The translations under genes and the position numbers were made by a program. The notes under the pieces are model-generated. The model was not told the origin of the DNA. It searched no databases and was given only the letters and a program-made list of their open reading frames with translations. Positions 10,081 to 19,765 of a stretch of 33,096 nucleotides of DNA are shown here, in pieces. The stretch comes from Gammaproteobacteria bacterium (GTDB lineage Bacteria; Pseudomonadota; Gammaproteobacteria; Pseudomonadales; Pseudohongiellaceae): the NCBI GenBank assembly GCA_016764875.1, contig JAESQX010000032.1, positions 1 through 33,096 on the forward strand, read 5' to 3'. How positions within the stretch are numbered: position 1 is the first letter of the stretch; every line of letters begins with the position of its first letter.

Positions 10081-10855
10081 AGCTTCCGTACCCCACAACC
10101 TGGTCACGTGTGCCTGCTGTGTCGCCCGAATTTCTCAGATCCAGGGTGCTCACAGTCAAGCCTTTTGAGCGGGCCAGTTTCAGTAGCCCATTCAATGGGT
10201 GGCAACCGCAGGCCTGCTCTCCTACAATGGTGTCGCTCAAATGCGTTATAAGTTCACTGGTGTCGCTGTCGGATGATTTTGCCGCTGTATAGGGAAGGAA
10301 GTGACTCAGGTCGGAACTGATAACGATCAAAGTCTCTTCCCCACCCCAGAGCTGTTCCAGCACGGTCGCCACTGTTTCTGAATCGGCATGACCCACCACC
10401 AGAGGTATCAGCACAAAGTCATCGAGCACCCATTGCAGGAAAGGCAATTGAACTTCCAGGCTGTGTTCCCCGGCATGGGCATCATCTCTTAAAACAACTC
10501 CCGGCAGGCCCGATATGGAGTTGATTGCACCCTGATCCACCGGAATATCCCCCAGCGGGGTGCGAAAGACTTTACTTTTGGGTGCGGCCATACCAGTGAG
10601 GGGGACATGGTGACTGGGACCGAGCAATACTACGCGCTTGATTTGATGCCGGCGTGGCTCTAACAGTTTGTAGGCTGTTGCGGCAACGGGGCCGGAATAA
10701 ACGTAACCTGCATGGGGAACGATCAACGCTTTGATTGCAAAAGGATCAAGCGCCGGACTGTCGGCATCTTCGAGCATATTACCCAAGTCCAGTCGCAATC
10801 GATCCGGGCTGTCCTGGTAAAATGTTCCTGCTACTGCAGGCTGCCTGACTTCCAT
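10064..10855 (-). CDS. amrB: AmmeMemoRadiSam system protein B (Memo-like)
   Basis: MEVRQPAVAGTFYQDSPDRL...IVPHAGYVYSGPVAATAYKLL...VVLLGPSHHVPL...ISSDLSHFLPYTAA, typical Memo family. The ORF track extends upstream, but ATG 10855 is the homologous start. Confidence 0.93.
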   Translation of the reverse strand: MEVRQPAVAGTFYQDSPDRLRLDLGNMLEDADSPALDPFAIKALIVPHAGYVYSGPVAATAYKLLEPRRHQIKRVVLLGPSHHVPLTGMAAPKSKVFRTPLGDIPVDQGAINSISGLPGVVLRDDAHAGEHSLEVQLPFLQWVLDDFVLIPLVVGHADSETVATVLEQLWGGEETLIVISSDLSHFLPYTAAKSSDSDTSELITHLSDTIVGEQACGCHPLNGLLKLARSKGLTVSTLDLRNSGDTAGTRDQVVGYGSYAVYR

Positions 10856-10914
10856 CGTTGCACCTCTTATGCCCAAGGTCGGGAAGTAATCCTCGGAACT
10901 GTTGTACATTGAAT

Positions 10915-10956
10915 AAGAATGATTAACCCCTATATTGTACTTAACTAATCGTTCTT
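10915..10956. promoter_or_regulatory. Inverted repeat between divergent amrB and amrS (candidate operator)
   Basis: AAGAATGATTA(10915-10925)...TAATCGTTCTT(10946-10956), 10 of 11 positions complementary. Confidence 0.4.
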
Positions 10957-10971
10957 CAAGAGGGGAATGAA

Positions 10972-12057
10972 GTGCAAGACTCACCACCGGTAATCCACCC
11001 CACCAAATACTGGCACCGGTGCGATGACGGTAGACTACAATGTGATCTGTGTCCACGCTATTGCCGGCTGCGGGAAGGCCAGCGTGGCCTGTGTTATGTT
11101 CGTGGACGCGAGCAGAACGAAATCGTGCTTTATAGTTACGGGCGTTCAAGTGGCTTTTGTATAGACCCCATAGAGAAGAAGCCCCTCAATCATTTTTATC
11201 CTGGCAGTTCGGTTCTTTCCTTTGGCACAGCAGGCTGCAATCTGGCCTGCAAGTTTTGTCAGAACTGGGATATGAGCAAATCGAGGGAGATGGACACATT
11301 GGCCGATCAGGCTATGCCGGAAGAATTGGCCAATACGGCAAAACGATTACAGTGCGATAGCATTGCCTTTACCTACAACGATCCCATCATCTTCCTGGAG
11401 TATGCGGTAGATACAGCACAGGCCTGCCGCGAGCAGGGTATACATTCTGTAGCTGTCAGTGCGGGATATATTACTGCCGCACCCAGGGAATTATTTTTCA
11501 ACAATATTGACGCGGCCAACATAGACCTCAAGGCATTCAACAGCCGCTTCTACAAAAAACTCTGTGGCGGGGAGCTGGAAAATGTATTGGAAACCCTGCA
11601 ATACATAAACCAGGAAACTGATGTCTGGTTGGAAATAACCACGCTGTTAATTCCCGGGCAGAATGACTCTGAAAAAGAACTGCATGCCATGACGCAGTGG
11701 ATATCAGATAAGCTGGGCGATGATGTGCCTCTGCACTTCACGGCCTTTCACCCTGACTGGAAAATGCAGGATATAAAAGCCACCCCTCACGATACCCTGA
11801 TCCGGGCCAGATCCATTGCTATAGACAATGGCCTGAATTATGTCTACACAGGCAATGTTCATGATCCGCAGGGAAGCAGCACCTACTGTCCCAACTGCAA
11901 AAGCAGAATTATTGAACGAGACTGGTATGAGCTGGGTGAGTGGGGCCTGAATGACAAGGGGCAGTGTTCTCATTGTGACACCCCGATTGCCGGCCGCTTT
12001 GCCGCCAGACCCGGAGACTGGGGAGCCAGGCGGGTTCCCATACGTATATCAGCCTGA
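10972..12057 (+). CDS. amrS: AmmeMemoRadiSam system radical SAM enzyme
   Basis: CDLCPRYCRLREGQRGLCYVR, radical SAM CNLACKFCQNW, C-terminal YCPNC...CSHC zinc ribbon; GTG start. Confidence 0.93.
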   Translation: MQDSPPVIHPTKYWHRCDDGRLQCDLCPRYCRLREGQRGLCYVRGREQNEIVLYSYGRSSGFCIDPIEKKPLNHFYPGSSVLSFGTAGCNLACKFCQNWDMSKSREMDTLADQAMPEELANTAKRLQCDSIAFTYNDPIIFLEYAVDTAQACREQGIHSVAVSAGYITAAPRELFFNNIDAANIDLKAFNSRFYKKLCGGELENVLETLQYINQETDVWLEITTLLIPGQNDSEKELHAMTQWISDKLGDDVPLHFTAFHPDWKMQDIKATPHDTLIRARSIAIDNGLNYVYTGNVHDPQGSSTYCPNCKSRIIERDWYELGEWGLNDKGQCSHCDTPIAGRFAARPGDWGARRVPIRISA

Positions 12058-12098
12058 TATTTCTTGTTCGCAACAGTCAAAAGCGCATCAGTGCAGTT

Positions 12099-12584
12099 TC
12101 AATTGGGTTTCTTTTCCAGCAGCTGGTCTTCGGCAAGTAACCGAATGAGCGCTATGGCATCAATGTCTACTTGCGTATAGGCTGATTTTAAATGTTCACT
12201 CACCAGTTGACCTTCCCGGCTGTCTTCCAGATTACGGCGATAAATGAATCTGACGAAAAGATAGCCGCTGGCCGGTTCTTCAATTGAAGTGATACTCTCA
12301 ACATAGATTGATTGATCATTACCCGATGTGATGGTCTCAATTTTTTCCTGGTGTGTAAGGGAAACCTGTTCGCAAAACTCGGAGTCACCGGCTTGAATAA
12401 AACGCATGAAACCCTCGTCAGTAACCTGTTCAATACGACAAGATAGCGAGCTGTTGAATTTGCCAGGATCTCTTGCCCTCAATAGCAACCCCTCCCACAA
12501 CTGTTGGCGATTCAGGAGCTTGATGTGGCTGCTTTGGGGGTCGTTAATTTGTACTATGTGCTCAAATTCCAGCAAGATAATCAC
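12099..12584 (-). CDS. DUF1857-like (SRPBCC-type) protein
   Basis: LEFEHIVQINDPQSSHIKLLNRQQLWEGLLLRARDPGKFNSSL resembles DUF1857. The ORF reaches 12707; GTG 12584 is a plausible start. Confidence 0.65.
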   Translation of the reverse strand: MIILLEFEHIVQINDPQSSHIKLLNRQQLWEGLLLRARDPGKFNSSLSCRIEQVTDEGFMRFIQAGDSEFCEQVSLTHQEKIETITSGNDQSIYVESITSIEEPASGYLFVRFIYRRNLEDSREGQLVSEHLKSAYTQVDIDAIALIRLLAEDQLLEKKPN

Positions 12585-12707
12585 CGATAAATTGTTTCGA
12601 GTGACAATATAAAGATTAGAATGTGGATTGGCCAGAGTGGTCATATAATTAATCAGAGGTTCCTTGGCTATTGTCGTTCTAACAGTCAACTTCAGGTAAA
12701 ACATCAT

Positions 12708-13436
12708 ATGGTCAACCAGATGCTCCCCGATAAAGAGGTGATTCTAAGTGCCCGGAAGCTGTGCAAGGTTTACCTCATGGGTGAGGTGACGGTTAACGCC
12801 CTGAAGAATGTTGACCTTGATCTGTACAAGGGAGATTTGACTGTTCTTCTGGGTGCTTCGGGCAGTGGCAAATCTACCCTGCTTAATATCATTGGCGGCC
12901 TTGACGTGGCGAGCAGTGGTAGTGTGTTTTACCTTGATCAGGATTTGAGCAAACTCACTGATAGAGAACTGACAAATTATCGACGCCTTAATGTAGGTTT
13001 TGTATTCCAGTTCTATAACCTGATTTCCAGCCTTACCGCACGGGAGAACGTGGCCCTGGTAACGGATATTTCGATCGACCCTATGACCCCGGAAGAAGCG
13101 CTGGAGTTGGTGGGGTTGCAAGGTCGCATGGATCATTTTCCATCTCAGCTTTCCGGCGGTGAACAGCAACGAGTCGCGATAGCCAGAGCAATCGCCAAGC
13201 GGCCAAAAATTCTTTTGTGTGATGAACCCACCGGTGCCCTGGATGTTAAAACAGGAAAGCTTGTACTGTCGGTTCTGGATCAGGTAAATCGGCAGACTGA
13301 AACCACCACTGCGATCATCACCCACAACGTCGCCATAGGTGGAATGGGTGATGTTGTAATCAGGATGAGCAGTGGCGAAGTGGTTGAGCGGATTGAAAAC
13401 GAAACCCGTACCAATGTTGAAGAAATCGAATGGTAG
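12708..13436 (+). CDS. ABC transporter ATP-binding protein (MacB/LolD-like)
   Basis: [20 protein letters not shown] (Walker A), [35 protein letters not shown] 12708 ([10 protein letters not shown]) likely. Confidence 0.93.
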   Translation: MVNQMLPDKEVILSARKLCKVYLMGEVTVNALKNVDLDLYKGDLTVLLGASGSGKSTLLNIIGGLDVASSGSVFYLDQDLSKLTDRELTNYRRLNVGFVFQFYNLISSLTARENVALVTDISIDPMTPEEALELVGLQGRMDHFPSQLSGGEQQRVAIARAIAKRPKILLCDEPTGALDVKTGKLVLSVLDQVNRQTETTTAIITHNVAIGGMGDVVIRMSSGEVVERIENETRTNVEEIEW

Positions 13437-13442
13437 CGTTGC

Positions 13443-15806
13443 ATGTTGGCTATAAACAAAAAGCTGGTTAGAGAGTTGTGGCACCTGAAGGGTCAGGTCG
13501 CTTCTATTGCTCTGGTGGTTGCCTCCGGGATTATGTCGGTGGTCACCATGCGGGGCAGCTACGATTCACTGGTGAGTGCACAGCAGCAATACTACAGTGA
13601 ATCTCGATTTGCCGATGTTTGGGCTCCCCTGGTGCGGGCACCGCTGGCCCTGGTGTCCAAACTTGAAGCCATACCCGGGGTTGATGCGGTGGATACCAGG
13701 GTTACCTTTCTCGCTACCCTGGATCTGGATGACAGTGGTATCCCCGCCCAGGGCAGGTTTGTCTCCCTGCCCGAGATTGGTCATCCCAAGCTCAACGATA
13801 TTGTGGTTAGGGAAGGTCGCTATATCGCCGTTGGGGCCCCTGATGAGGTTATTATCAGTGAAAATTTTGCCCTGGCAAGAAACTTTGTGCCGGGTGACAG
13901 GATCAAGGTCATTATCAATGGTCGGTCCCGGGAACTGGATATTGTTGGAACTGCCATATCACCAGAGCATAGTTACGCGGTTCCGCCTGGTTCTTTGTAT
14001 CCGGAAGATGATCGCTATGGAATTCTCTGGGCCAGCCGCGAAATTCTTGGCCCGGCGTTTGATATGGACGGCGCTTTCAACGAAGCCTTTGTCACCCTGA
14101 CCCCGGATGCAAATCCTGCGGCGGTAATCGATGCCATTGATACCATCCTTGATCCCTATGGCGGGCTGGGGGCCTATCCGCGCGAGGATCAGGTGTCTCA
14201 CCTGATATTGCAATCCGAACTGGATTCCAATCGGGTAACCGGAGCCATTATTCCCTTAATATTTCTCGGTGTGGCGGTGTTTCTGCTTTACCTGGTTCTG
14301 GGACGATTGATCTCTACCCAGAGAGGAGAGATTGCCATCATGAAGGCATTTGGTTATTCGGACCGGGAGGTAGGCGCCCATTTTTTAATGTTCGCGGTTG
14401 TCGCTGTACTGCTTGGCGGGGTAATCGGAACCATAGGCGGGCTATTTCTGGGGGATGCTTATATTGGTGTGTACGACCAGTATTTCGATTTGCCTGGGCT
14501 GGAATACCAGTTAACGCCATCGCTTTTGTTCTTTGCTTTTTCCGCCTGTGTGTTAGGTGCCATTGGTGGTGCCGTGGCAGCTGTGCGTCGGGCCGTACTA
14601 TTACCACCGGCGGAAGCAATGCGACCGGAAATGCCGGCTACATTCAAGCCTGGTCCGATGGAGCAAATCGGCTTGGGTTATTTACTTGGAGCTACAGGGC
14701 GGATGATATTGCGTAACCTGGAGCGAAAGCCGGTGCAGAGTTTTTTTTCCTCTCTGGGGGTTGCATTGTCGGTGGCAATTCTCACCATCGGTTTTTTTAT
14801 GTTTGACAGTATCAATTATATGGTGGATTTACAGTTTCGACAGATTCAAAGGGAAGACGTGACTCTTACGTTTCGAGAAATTTTGCCCGATAGGGTTCGC
14901 TACGATTTAAATCATTTGCAAGGTGTGAACCGGGTTGAAACCTATCGTGTTCTTCCCGCGCGACTTCGTTTCGGACATTTGGAAAAAGAAGTAGTTATTC
15001 AGGGAATGGAGCCCTTCGGGAGACTGCGAAGAATTGTTAATTCAAAGGGATACGAAATTCCGGTTCCGTCCTCGGGGCTTGTTATCAGTTCCCTCCTGGC
15101 TCAGCGTCTGAAAGTAACTAGTGGCGATGAAGTAATTGTTGAAATTCTTGAAGGTAAACGGAATAAGACCCAAGCGGTTATCACTGGAGTCATTGAAGAC
15201 TTTCTGGGTTTGTCGGCCTATATGAGTATAGATGCCCTATGGAGCCTTAGTGGTGAGCCCAATGTGGTTTCCGGGGCGTACCTTGCCATAGACGGTCAGC
15301 GTGTTGATGATCTTTACGCCGAGTTAAAAGAGGTCCCCGCCGTAACCGGTGTGGCTTCACCGGCAACCATGCTGGAGTCTTTTGAGGAACAACTGGCCCG
15401 GGGGATTCTGATCGGGGCTGGATTTTTACTTGGATTTGCCTGCGTTATTGCCGTGGGAGTTATTTATAACGCGGCCCGAATATCGCTTTCGGAACGTGGG
15501 CGTGAGCTTGCAAGCCTGCGGGTGATGGGATTTCAACGTCGTGAAGTGGCAATATTATTACTGGGAGAACAGGCCGTGATTACTCTGTTTGCCATTCCCC
15601 TTGGCTGGCTAATAGGCTACGGACTTTGCTACGTAATCACCGCCAGTTTGCAAACGGATATATACCGGATACCCTTTATCGTTGAACCGCGAACCTATAT
15701 ATTGTCAGCTATGCTGATCGTTATTGCGGCCGTTGCCAGTGGTTTGGTCGTACGGAGAAGACTTGATGGGTTTGCGCTGGTAGAAGTATTAAAAACGCGG
15801 GAGTGA
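13443..15806 (+). CDS. ABC transporter permease, FtsX/MacB type (two FtsX-like modules)
   Basis: 787 aa; membrane segments near LIFLGVAVFLLYLVLGRLISTQRGEIAIMKAFGYSDREV and again ISLSERGRELASLRVMGFQRREVAILLL. Follows its ATPase by 6 nt. Confidence 0.9.
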   Translation: MLAINKKLVRELWHLKGQVASIALVVASGIMSVVTMRGSYDSLVSAQQQYYSESRFADVWAPLVRAPLALVSKLEAIPGVDAVDTRVTFLATLDLDDSGIPAQGRFVSLPEIGHPKLNDIVVREGRYIAVGAPDEVIISENFALARNFVPGDRIKVIINGRSRELDIVGTAISPEHSYAVPPGSLYPEDDRYGILWASREILGPAFDMDGAFNEAFVTLTPDANPAAVIDAIDTILDPYGGLGAYPREDQVSHLILQSELDSNRVTGAIIPLIFLGVAVFLLYLVLGRLISTQRGEIAIMKAFGYSDREVGAHFLMFAVVAVLLGGVIGTIGGLFLGDAYIGVYDQYFDLPGLEYQLTPSLLFFAFSACVLGAIGGAVAAVRRAVLLPPAEAMRPEMPATFKPGPMEQIGLGYLLGATGRMILRNLERKPVQSFFSSLGVALSVAILTIGFFMFDSINYMVDLQFRQIQREDVTLTFREILPDRVRYDLNHLQGVNRVETYRVLPARLRFGHLEKEVVIQGMEPFGRLRRIVNSKGYEIPVPSSGLVISSLLAQRLKVTSGDEVIVEILEGKRNKTQAVITGVIEDFLGLSAYMSIDALWSLSGEPNVVSGAYLAIDGQRVDDLYAELKEVPAVTGVASPATMLESFEEQLARGILIGAGFLLGFACVIAVGVIYNAARISLSERGRELASLRVMGFQRREVAILLLGEQAVITLFAIPLGWLIGYGLCYVITASLQTDIYRIPFIVEPRTYILSAMLIVIAAVASGLVVRRRLDGFALVEVLKTRE

Positions 15807-15813
15807 ACGTTTA

Positions 15814-16998
15814 ATGGCAAAGCTACCAAAATGGTTGGGAATATTCCTGCTTTTGGCCGTTATTGTGTCGCTTGCTTATGTATTGCAGCCCGAACCTGTA
15901 GTAGTTGATGTCGCTCAGGTGGAGCGCAGGCCATTTGCTGAAACCGTGGAAGACCAGGGCCGTACCCGGGCGCGTAACCCCTTTAATGTCGCTTCTCCTA
16001 TAGCCGGGCGGTTACTACGGCCGCAACTCGATGAGGGTGATCGGGTATCAAAGGGCCAGGTTATTGCGCAGATTGCTCCCAGTCCCTCGGATCAGAGAAC
16101 ACAGGCATATGCCGAGGCCGCCCTGGTGTCGGCACAGGCACGTCTCAGCGCTGCTGAAGCTGGGCTCAGTGAAGCAAAGAGCGCCCTGAGCCGAACAACA
16201 AGGGAACTGGAAAGGCGTGAAGAGTTATTTAGAAGTGATTTAACCAGCGCTGAAGAAGTAGAAGCTTTCCGGCAACAGGGAGAAAGTGCAAACGCCGGTG
16301 TAACCACGGCGGAGTCCTCCTTGCGAACAGCACTTGCTGATATAGAAAGCGCCAGGACTCTTTTGATAGGAAGTGATTCTTCAGATCAGGATTCGATTCA
16401 GATACTGGACATTACATCCCCCTCGGATGGAACTGTTTACAAAGTGTATGAAGAAAACGAACGGGTTATTCAGGCTGGCGCCATATTGTATGAAATTAGC
16501 AATCAGGACCGCCTGGAAGTTGTAGTGGATTTACTGACCCAGGATGCCGTGCGAGTTGAGCCTGGCGACACGGTGAGAATTTCGGGCTGGGGTGGAGACC
16601 GAATCATTGATGGGGTAGTTCAATACATTGAACCGGAAGCTTTTACCAAGGTGTCCGCCCTTGGAGTAGAAGAACAAAGGGTGAACGTAATCACTGAACT
16701 GCTGAATGTGCCGGAAAACATTGGCGCAGAATATCGAGTGGAAGTATCCATCGTAACCTGGCAGGGTCTTGACGTTTTGACAATTCCCACCAGTGCGCTT
16801 TTTCAGCGCTCAAGCGGTTGGAATACGTTTGTTGTAAAAGATGGAGAAGTGGTGTTGCAATCACTGTTTATTGGCTATCGTGGTCGCGAATATACTCAGG
16901 TCATTGATGGTGTAAATGAGGGTGACACAGTAGTGATTTTTCCGTCAGACCTCATTAATGAGGGGACACATGTCACTTTTCAGGATCGGGCTTATTAA
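15814..16998 (+). CDS. HlyD-family periplasmic adaptor subunit
   Basis: N-terminal TM, ARNPFNVASPIAGRLLRPQLDEGDRVSKGQVIAQI lipoyl-like half, coiled coil, DITSPSDGTVYKVYEENERVIQAGAILYEI second half. Confidence 0.9.
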   Translation: MAKLPKWLGIFLLLAVIVSLAYVLQPEPVVVDVAQVERRPFAETVEDQGRTRARNPFNVASPIAGRLLRPQLDEGDRVSKGQVIAQIAPSPSDQRTQAYAEAALVSAQARLSAAEAGLSEAKSALSRTTRELERREELFRSDLTSAEEVEAFRQQGESANAGVTTAESSLRTALADIESARTLLIGSDSSDQDSIQILDITSPSDGTVYKVYEENERVIQAGAILYEISNQDRLEVVVDLLTQDAVRVEPGDTVRISGWGGDRIIDGVVQYIEPEAFTKVSALGVEEQRVNVITELLNVPENIGAEYRVEVSIVTWQGLDVLTIPTSALFQRSSGWNTFVVKDGEVVLQSLFIGYRGREYTQVIDGVNEGDTVVIFPSDLINEGTHVTFQDRAY

Positions 16999-17037
16999 GG
17001 AGTCGTCGCCGACGGAGCGTCGTAATAAACCACCGGA

Positions 17038-18126
17038 CTAAGCAGCGACTTCCTTCCAGACGAAGTATCTGGTTGCCGCAATAAAGCTAATTACAATCCA
17101 GACTATCATTCCAATCATGTCCGGTACTATCTGCAGCAGATTTGCCCCATTATTGGCTATTTCTCGGAGTGCGTTAGCAACAAAACTGAGGGGTAACACT
17201 GACGCTAAAGGTTGGGCCAGGGCCGGCAGGGAATCGATGGGGTAAAAAATACCAGAGAGAAAAACCTGAGGGAATATTACCAGATTGCCGATGGCCTGAA
17301 TCGACTGCTGGGTTTTAGCAATACTACCAAGCAGAAACCCAAGGCAAAGAAATATAATTGCGCCCATAATGATGACACTATAAAGAGAAACATAGCTGCC
17401 CAGGATTGAAACATCGAGAAAAAATATCGCCACAAGCAGGAGCACCGTTATTTGCATTACGCATAAGGTGATTCTGGACATGACAATTCCAATTATAAAA
17501 TCCCTGGGTTGAAGTGGAGTCACAAACAGCCGTTTCAATATTCCCTTGCGCCGGTACTCCACAATGTTAAAACCACTTCCGGAAATGGATACCTGCATAA
17601 GGGTAAAAGCCAGCAGGCCCGGAATTAGAAAATCAAGATAACGCTGTGAACGTGCACGAACGTCTTCGATCGCCAGAGAAAACAGCGGCTCGGAATTACG
17701 TAGCTGCCTCTCCACTACGAGTAGAGTTTGTTCCAGCACCGGCATAATCAGTCCTAACTGATTTACCTGTGCTGCATCAACCAGTAAACGCAATTCCACC
17801 TCGGTATCTGTTGCTCTAAACTCCCGTGGCAAAACTAATACCATGGTGGTGTCACCTTCGATGAGGGAAGCTCGAAGCGACTCTTCTATTCCCTCAGTTA
17901 CGCTGAACAATGAATTTTCTTCGAGAATATCGATAAAATCCTGCGATAAGGGGCCGGGTGCATTATTTACTATACCAATGGGAATGGGATCCTGGTTCTG
18001 ACTACCGACAAAGCTGAAAACCACCATGAATACGATCGGGAAGAACATGCTGAAAAATATTGCCTGACGATCACGCAGAAAAATTTTTGTCAGGGCGTTG
18101 GCTATAGTGAGTGGTAAGGAATTCAT
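17038..18126 (-). CDS. ABC-2 type transporter permease
   Basis: FFSMFFPIVFMVVFSFVG; C-terminal membrane block with FPQVFLSGIFYPIDSLP, typical of ABC-2 membrane proteins. Confidence 0.9.
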   Translation of the reverse strand: MNSLPLTIANALTKIFLRDRQAIFFSMFFPIVFMVVFSFVGSQNQDPIPIGIVNNAPGPLSQDFIDILEENSLFSVTEGIEESLRASLIEGDTTMVLVLPREFRATDTEVELRLLVDAAQVNQLGLIMPVLEQTLLVVERQLRNSEPLFSLAIEDVRARSQRYLDFLIPGLLAFTLMQVSISGSGFNIVEYRRKGILKRLFVTPLQPRDFIIGIVMSRITLCVMQITVLLLVAIFFLDVSILGSYVSLYSVIIMGAIIFLCLGFLLGSIAKTQQSIQAIGNLVIFPQVFLSGIFYPIDSLPALAQPLASVLPLSFVANALREIANNGANLLQIVPDMIGMIVWIVISFIAATRYFVWKEVAA

Positions 18127-18131
18127 GGCAA

Positions 18132-18896
18132 CTATACCTTTAGTCCGTGACCGGTCAGTTCCAGGAAGACATCTTCCAGGCTACCGTGTAACGCGGCAGC
18201 CGGTGGCTCCGGCGCGTAGTTGAGAATTAGCTGCTGCGGGGTGTCCTCGGCGATAAGCTTGCCATGGTCCATAATAGCTATGCGCTGACACAAGAATTCT
18301 GCCTCCTCCATGTTATGGGTAGTCAAAACAATGGTCATACCCGAATTGTTAAGCTCCTTCACCAGGTCCCAAAGATTTCGTTTTGCATGGGGATCAAGGC
18401 CGGTGGTGGGCTCGTCCAGGAAAAGAACTTTAGGGATGTTTACTAGAGCACAGGCTATGGAAAAACGTTGTTTCTGACCACCGGATAAATTGGCTGGTTT
18501 GGCTTTGGCTTTTTCTTGCAGATGAACCCGGCCTAATAGTTCAACAGCATCAATTTTCTGACCGTAAAGGGAAGCAAAGAGGCTGATTAATTCAACCAGC
18601 GAAAGATTATCGAAATATTCATTGGCTTGCAGTTGCACGCCAATAATTTTTTTTACTTCGAAGGGGTTCTTGTTTACTGAAATGCCACCGATGATGGCTT
18701 CTCCCTCATCAATGTCGGTGAGGCCTTCCAGCATTTCCAGGGTTGTGGTTTTTCCTGCACCGTTTGGTCCAAGGATACCGTAGATCTCTCCGGCTTCAAT
18801 CTGCAATGAAATATTGTCTACAGCTCTAAAAGTCTCTGACTTGTTTTCCGGTTCCGGATAATTCTTTACTAGATTGTGAACTTCAATGATGGGCAC
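18132..18896 (-). CDS. ABC transporter ATP-binding protein
   Basis: GILGPNGAGKTTTLEMLEGL, LSGGQKQRFSIACALVNIPKVLFLDEPTTGLD. Confidence 0.94.
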   Translation of the reverse strand: MPIIEVHNLVKNYPEPENKSETFRAVDNISLQIEAGEIYGILGPNGAGKTTTLEMLEGLTDIDEGEAIIGGISVNKNPFEVKKIIGVQLQANEYFDNLSLVELISLFASLYGQKIDAVELLGRVHLQEKAKAKPANLSGGQKQRFSIACALVNIPKVLFLDEPTTGLDPHAKRNLWDLVKELNNSGMTIVLTTHNMEEAEFLCQRIAIMDHGKLIAEDTPQQLILNYAPEPPAAALHGSLEDVFLELTGHGLKV

Positions 18897-18944
18897 TGAT
18901 GTCGCTTCCTGAGAGAACGACAGTATGATAACCGCAGCGAATTG

Positions 18945-19223
18945 TTAATAGTAGTAGTGATGTCGGGAGTGTGGCCTAAGCGGTGCCAGAAAAAAATAAA
19001 GAATCCAGGCAAACCATGACAGGCAGACTATGGCCAGAATCCAGCAGAATTTCTCCCCCCGGCTGGTTTTGTCGGATGAGGCAATGATAAGGATTGGTAA
19101 CAGCCAGATCAGGAACACAGCCCCTGCAGTAAGCAGGGCAAAGCCAATACTCACTATCGGGATCAAGGCTATGGCCGCAATTACCAACAATATTACTATT
19201 AAGATATTTGAAAGAATTCTCAT
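18945..19223 (-). CDS. Small hypothetical membrane protein with PLDc_N-like SDK motif and HHYYY tail
   Basis: 92 aa, three hydrophobic segments, SSDKTSRGEKFCWILAIVCLSWFAWILYFFL. Confidence 0.6.
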   Translation of the reverse strand: MRILSNILIVILLVIAAIALIPIVSIGFALLTAGAVFLIWLLPILIIASSDKTSRGEKFCWILAIVCLSWFAWILYFFLAPLRPHSRHHYYY

Positions 19224-19765
19224 CCGGGTTTCCTCTGCGCTGCCCCAGATAGGCTGAAAGAATCAGCTTCTAGGTATATTTGATTGCTATCCCTAATAAT
19301 AAAGCTAGATTCGTGCCAGGAATAATTCGTATATATATCAATGTGATACTAATATTAAAGAGAAGTTTGCCAGCCAATAACGCTCGATTGACCTATTAGT
19401 GGTAAAAAACGCTAATCAACGGCGAAGCCTGGCTACAGGTTTTATCGTTTTCGTGTAAGCGATTTCTCGAGTTACACAGCGAGCCCACAGCTAATATTGG
19501 TTCCCCACAGGCATTTACAAGGTGTATAATTCCAGTGTTTTGTGTCGGGTCGGCCTTTGATTATGCTCGTAAAGGTAACGGTAGTACGCCCCGGTTAATG
19601 TTTGGATCAAAAAGAGAAGCGGTTTCCATTTCCTTTCTGATATTGCAGTAGAAGTAAGCCTTGCAGGTTCTTCTAGTCAAATTTATATACAAGCCATAAA
19701 GTGAGACTCATGCACTCTGAAATCTTATTACAGCCTGTTTTGCAGGCCCGGCGGAGGTGGTTCCG

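Noticed and set aside
10064-11149. Full 361-aa extent of the Memo ORF
   Set aside because: The first ~98 residues overlap the divergent radical SAM gene and have no Memo homology; ATG at 10855 is used instead.
12744-13484. 246-aa - strand ORF opposite the ABC ATPase
   Set aside because: Antisense shadow of a clearly conserved coding frame; no recognisable motifs.
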